From assembly GCF_034497705.1 (NCBI RefSeq), contig NZ_JAXRUV010000003.1:1-64000 (forward strand): 64,000 nucleotides of DNA. The letters run 5' to 3'. A program made the translations under genes and the position numbers. Positions 61,544 through 64,000 of the stretch are shown here, piece by piece. Position 1 is the stretch's first letter, and the number at the start of each line of letters is the position of its first letter. The notes under the pieces were generated by a model that did no database searches, was not told the DNA's origin, and saw only the letters and a program-made list of their open reading frames with translations. Source of the stretch: Marinococcus luteus_A (GTDB lineage Bacteria; Bacillota; Bacilli; Bacillales; Marinococcaceae).

Positions 61544-62827
61544 ATGGCTTATCGAATTCCAAGAGGGACCCAGGATATACTGCCGGGTGAGTCGGAAAAA
61601 TGGCAGTTTATTGAACAAAAAATAGACGATATCTGCAGCCGGTTCAACTACAGTGAAATAAGAACCCCTGTTTTTGAACAAACCGAGCTGTTTGCACGGG
61701 GAGTGGGGGACTCCACGGATATTGTACAAAAGGAAATGTATACGTTCGAAGACAAAGGCGGAAGACAGCTCACACTCCGCCCGGAAAATACGGCTTCCAT
61801 CGTGCGTTCCTACGTAGAAAACAAAATGTATGGCTGGCCCGGACAACCGGTCAAACTGTATTACACTGGGCCGATGTTCCGCTATGAGCGTCCGCAGTCC
61901 GGGCGCATGAGGCAGTTTGTGCAATTCGGCGTGGAAGCAATCGGAAGTGCGGATCCTGCGATTGATGCAGAAGTTATCGGTCTTGCCATGCAGTTTTATG
62001 AAGAAATGAATCTCAAGGGCCTTAAGCTGGTTGTCAATAGCCTGGGGGACAAGGAGAGCCGGGCGGCTCACCGCGCGGCGCTTGTTTCTCATTTTGAGCC
62101 CCGTATCGGAGAATTCTGCAGTGACTGCCAGGAGCGCCTGCACACCAATCCGCTCCGGATTCTGGACTGCAAAAAGGATAAAGACCACCCGCTGATGGCG
62201 GATGCGCCTTCTATTCTTGATCACTTAAATGAAGAGTCAAGCAGCTATTTCAACCAGGTGAAAACAATGCTTGATGAAATGGGCATTCCTTACGAGGTGG
62301 ATGCGAACCTTGTACGCGGTCTTGATTATTACACCCACACGGCCTTCGAAATTATGATTGAGGGAGAAGGCTTTGGTGCGATTACAACGCTTATGGGCGG
62401 TGGCCGTTACAATGGGCTGATCGAGGATATTGGCGGCCCGGACACGCCTGGCATCGGCTTTGCGCTTAGCATCGAGCGTCTGCTGATGGCGCTCAATACC
62501 CAGAACGTAGAGCTGCCGGCAGAAAAAAACCTGGACTGCTACATTGTGGCAATGGGGGAGGAAGCCAAAAAGCGCTCCGTTTCCCTGGTGCACGAGCTCC
62601 GGAGGGCAGGCATCAAAGCCGATAAGGATTACATGGACCGTAAAACAAAAGCCCAGTTTAAAGCCGCGGACCGTACGAACAGTACCTTCACCGTTGTCAT
62701 TGGCGACGATGAGCTGGAAGCAGAAGCAGTTAACATTAAAAATATGGAAACCGGCACGCAGGAAGAAGTGCCGCTGTCGGCATTTATTACTACTATGCAG
62801 GAACGTACAGGGAGGAAAGCACAATGA
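61544..62827 (+). CDS. hisS: Histidyl-tRNA synthetase
   Basis: 427-residue class II synthetase. Seen are RGTQDILPGE at the start, motif 2 (MFRYERPQSGRMRQFVQFG), the His-specific LVRGLDYYTHTAFE and GGGRYNGL, and the anticodon-binding domain with the late ELRRAGIKADKDYMDRKTKAQFKAADR. Under T-box control. Its stop overlaps the aspS start. Confidence 0.97.
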   Translation: MAYRIPRGTQDILPGESEKWQFIEQKIDDICSRFNYSEIRTPVFEQTELFARGVGDSTDIVQKEMYTFEDKGGRQLTLRPENTASIVRSYVENKMYGWPGQPVKLYYTGPMFRYERPQSGRMRQFVQFGVEAIGSADPAIDAEVIGLAMQFYEEMNLKGLKLVVNSLGDKESRAAHRAALVSHFEPRIGEFCSDCQERLHTNPLRILDCKKDKDHPLMADAPSILDHLNEESSSYFNQVKTMLDEMGIPYEVDANLVRGLDYYTHTAFEIMIEGEGFGAITTLMGGGRYNGLIEDIGGPDTPGIGFALSIERLLMALNTQNVELPAEKNLDCYIVAMGEEAKKRSVSLVHELRRAGIKADKDYMDRKTKAQFKAADRTNSTFTVVIGDDELEAEAVNIKNMETGTQEEVPLSAFITTMQERTGRKAQ

Positions 62828-64000
62828 TAGGACGGACGCATCATTGCGGAGACATTCAGGAAGCACTGATAGGCGAAAAAGTACGATTGAAGGGCTGGGC
62901 CCAGACCCGCCGGGATTTGGGCCAGGTGGTATTTATTGATCTCAGGGACCGTTCGGGGATCGTGCAGGTAGTAGCGACTCCGGAACAGTCCCAGGAGGCA
63001 CTGAACGCAGCGGAAAGGGTCCGCAGTGAATACGTGCTCGATGTAGAAGGAATTGTCGTACAGCGCGATGAAGAAACGTACAATGAAAAAATTCCGACCG
63101 GAAAGGTGGAAGTCCGGGTTGATAAGCTTTCAATTATGAATGCCTCAAAGCCACTGCCGTTTCAAATTGAAGCAGATACTAATGTTTCTGAAGATGTCCG
63201 GCTCCGCTACCGCTACCTTGATCTTCGGCGGCCGGATATGCAGGAGACGTTCAAACTCCGGCATCAGACAACCAAGTTTATCCGCCGTTTTCTCGATGAC
63301 CGTGATTTTTTCGATATGGAAACACCGATGCTCACCAAAAGCACGCCTGAGGGTGCACGAGACTATCTGGTGCCAAGCCGGGTCCACCCCGGGGAATTTT
63401 ATGCTCTGCCACAGTCCCCGCAGCTGTTTAAACAGCTTTTAATGGTCTCGGGATTTGAGCGTTATTACCAGATTGTACGTTGTTTCCGGGACGAGGACCT
63501 GCGGGCTGACCGGCAGCCAGAATTTACCCAGGTGGACATTGAAACAGCCTTTTTGGAGACAGAGGACCTTTTCTCCATGATGGAAACAATGATGGCCGGG
63601 CTGTTGAAGGAAACGCGCGGGGTCGACATTGAAACACCATTCCCGCGTATGACGTATTATGAAGCGATGAACCGGTACGGATCCGACAAGCCGGAAACAA
63701 GATTTGGCATGGAGCTTGTAGAGCTGACCGATGTTTTAAAGGACAGTGATTTTAAAGTATTTAAAAATGCTGCGGCTTCGGGAGGCATCATTAAAGGGCT
63801 GAACGTCAAAGGTGTGGCTAACCAGATGTCACGGAAGGAAATTGACGATCTGGCAGAATTTGTGGCTGCATACGGGGCGAAAGGGCTCGCCTGGCTGAAG
63901 GTAGAGGAAAATGAACTGAAAGGCCCGGTTGCGAAATTCTTAAGCGATGAAGAAACAGTATCGCTCCGGGAAGCGATGGGAGCAGAAGCAGAAGACCTGC
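62824..64000 (+). CDS. aspS: Aspartyl-tRNA synthetase, 5' part
   Basis: The reading frame starts at ATG 62824 (overlapping the hisS stop) and is open to the window end, 392 codons. OB-fold anticodon domain (RLKGWAQTRRDLGQVVFIDLRDRSGIVQVV), the class II core with LRYRYLDLRRPDM and the LPQSPQLFKQLLMVSGFERYYQIVRCFRDEDLRADRQPEFTQ motif 2 region, and the start of the bacterial GAD insertion. The C-terminal third is outside the window. Cotranscribed with hisS, so it shares the histidine T-box. Confidence 0.96.
   Translation, partial: MIGRTHHCGDIQEALIGEKVRLKGWAQTRRDLGQVVFIDLRDRSGIVQVVATPEQSQEALNAAERVRSEYVLDVEGIVVQRDEETYNEKIPTGKVEVRVDKLSIMNASKPLPFQIEADTNVSEDVRLRYRYLDLRRPDMQETFKLRHQTTKFIRRFLDDRDFFDMETPMLTKSTPEGARDYLVPSRVHPGEFYALPQSPQLFKQLLMVSGFERYYQIVRCFRDEDLRADRQPEFTQVDIETAFLETEDLFSMMETMMAGLLKETRGVDIETPFPRMTYYEAMNRYGSDKPETRFGMELVELTDVLKDSDFKVFKNAAASGGIIKGLNVKGVANQMSRKEIDDLAEFVAAYGAKGLAWLKVEENELKGPVAKFLSDEETVSLREAMGAEAEDL

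Noticed and set aside
61505..62224. 239-codon minus-strand ORF
   Set aside because: It lies wholly antisense to hisS, lacks a site for translation and has no family features; hisS explains the region.
62237..62866. 209-codon minus-strand ORF
   Set aside because: Antisense shadow of hisS with unlikely composition (many His, Cys and Phe).

Overview
The window is a stretch of the chromosome of a spore-forming member of the Bacillaceae. Evidence: spo0B, hpr/scoC, ecsAB, cssRS, prsA, comN and glpP are all present, a T-box leader precedes hisS, Shine-Dalgarno sites are strong (AAGGAGG type), and GTG/TTG starts are frequent. Exported proteins and domains (PrsA, YpmS-like protein, SecD loop, both class A PBPs) are rich in Asp/Glu, which would fit a salt- or alkali-adapted lineage; that is inference only. 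There is no phage, IS element, CRISPR array or other obvious island.

Layout. 1-1600: the 3' end of a 5S rRNA and a run of 16 tRNA genes with one internal promoter. 1.7-8.8 kb: a B3/B4-domain protein, queG, ogt, trmL, an ABM monooxygenase, a membrane protein, class A PBP (pbpD-like), signal peptidase I, msrA. 8.9-14.8 kb: glpP-glpK-glpD with an antitermination leader, then pgcA. 14.8-23.5 kb: arylamine N-acetyltransferase, acyP-(small ORF)-pdxK-ampS, a LemA protein, an SDR-type oxidoreductase, a strange acyl-CoA-synthetase-like protein, yheB and yheA.

23.6-28.9 kb is the most notable part, a protein-export and membrane-biogenesis locus: lytic transglycosylase, an 89-residue single-span membrane peptide, yidC, the secretion-stress two-component system cssRS, and convergent prsA. 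The 89-residue ORF ends in an acidic cluster. Its last codons form one arm of a long hairpin whose other arm contains the yidC ribosome-binding site. This is the layout of the Bacillus subtilis MifM-YidC2 nascent-chain sensor, with a peptide whose sequence looks very different. It is the best candidate here for an undescribed regulatory arrest peptide.

29-42.8 kb resembles the B. subtilis prsA-hpr-yhaH-hit-ecsAB-yhaA-pbpF-hemEH neighbourhood, with serC next to hit, a small two-span membrane protein, a DUF3267-like protein lacking the protease Glu, a LiaF-like protein and a ureohydrolase with an unusual metal-site Cys. 43-64 kb is a housekeeping block: spo0B-obg-pheB-pheA, niaR, yebC-ruvA-ruvB-queA-tgt-yajC-comN, separate secD and secF, lapA, recJ-apt-relA-dtd, and T-box-hisS-aspS (cut by the window end). 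Most operon ends carry clear intrinsic hairpin terminators, many of them shared by convergent genes. Family names and B. subtilis comparisons are from memory; no database search was run.
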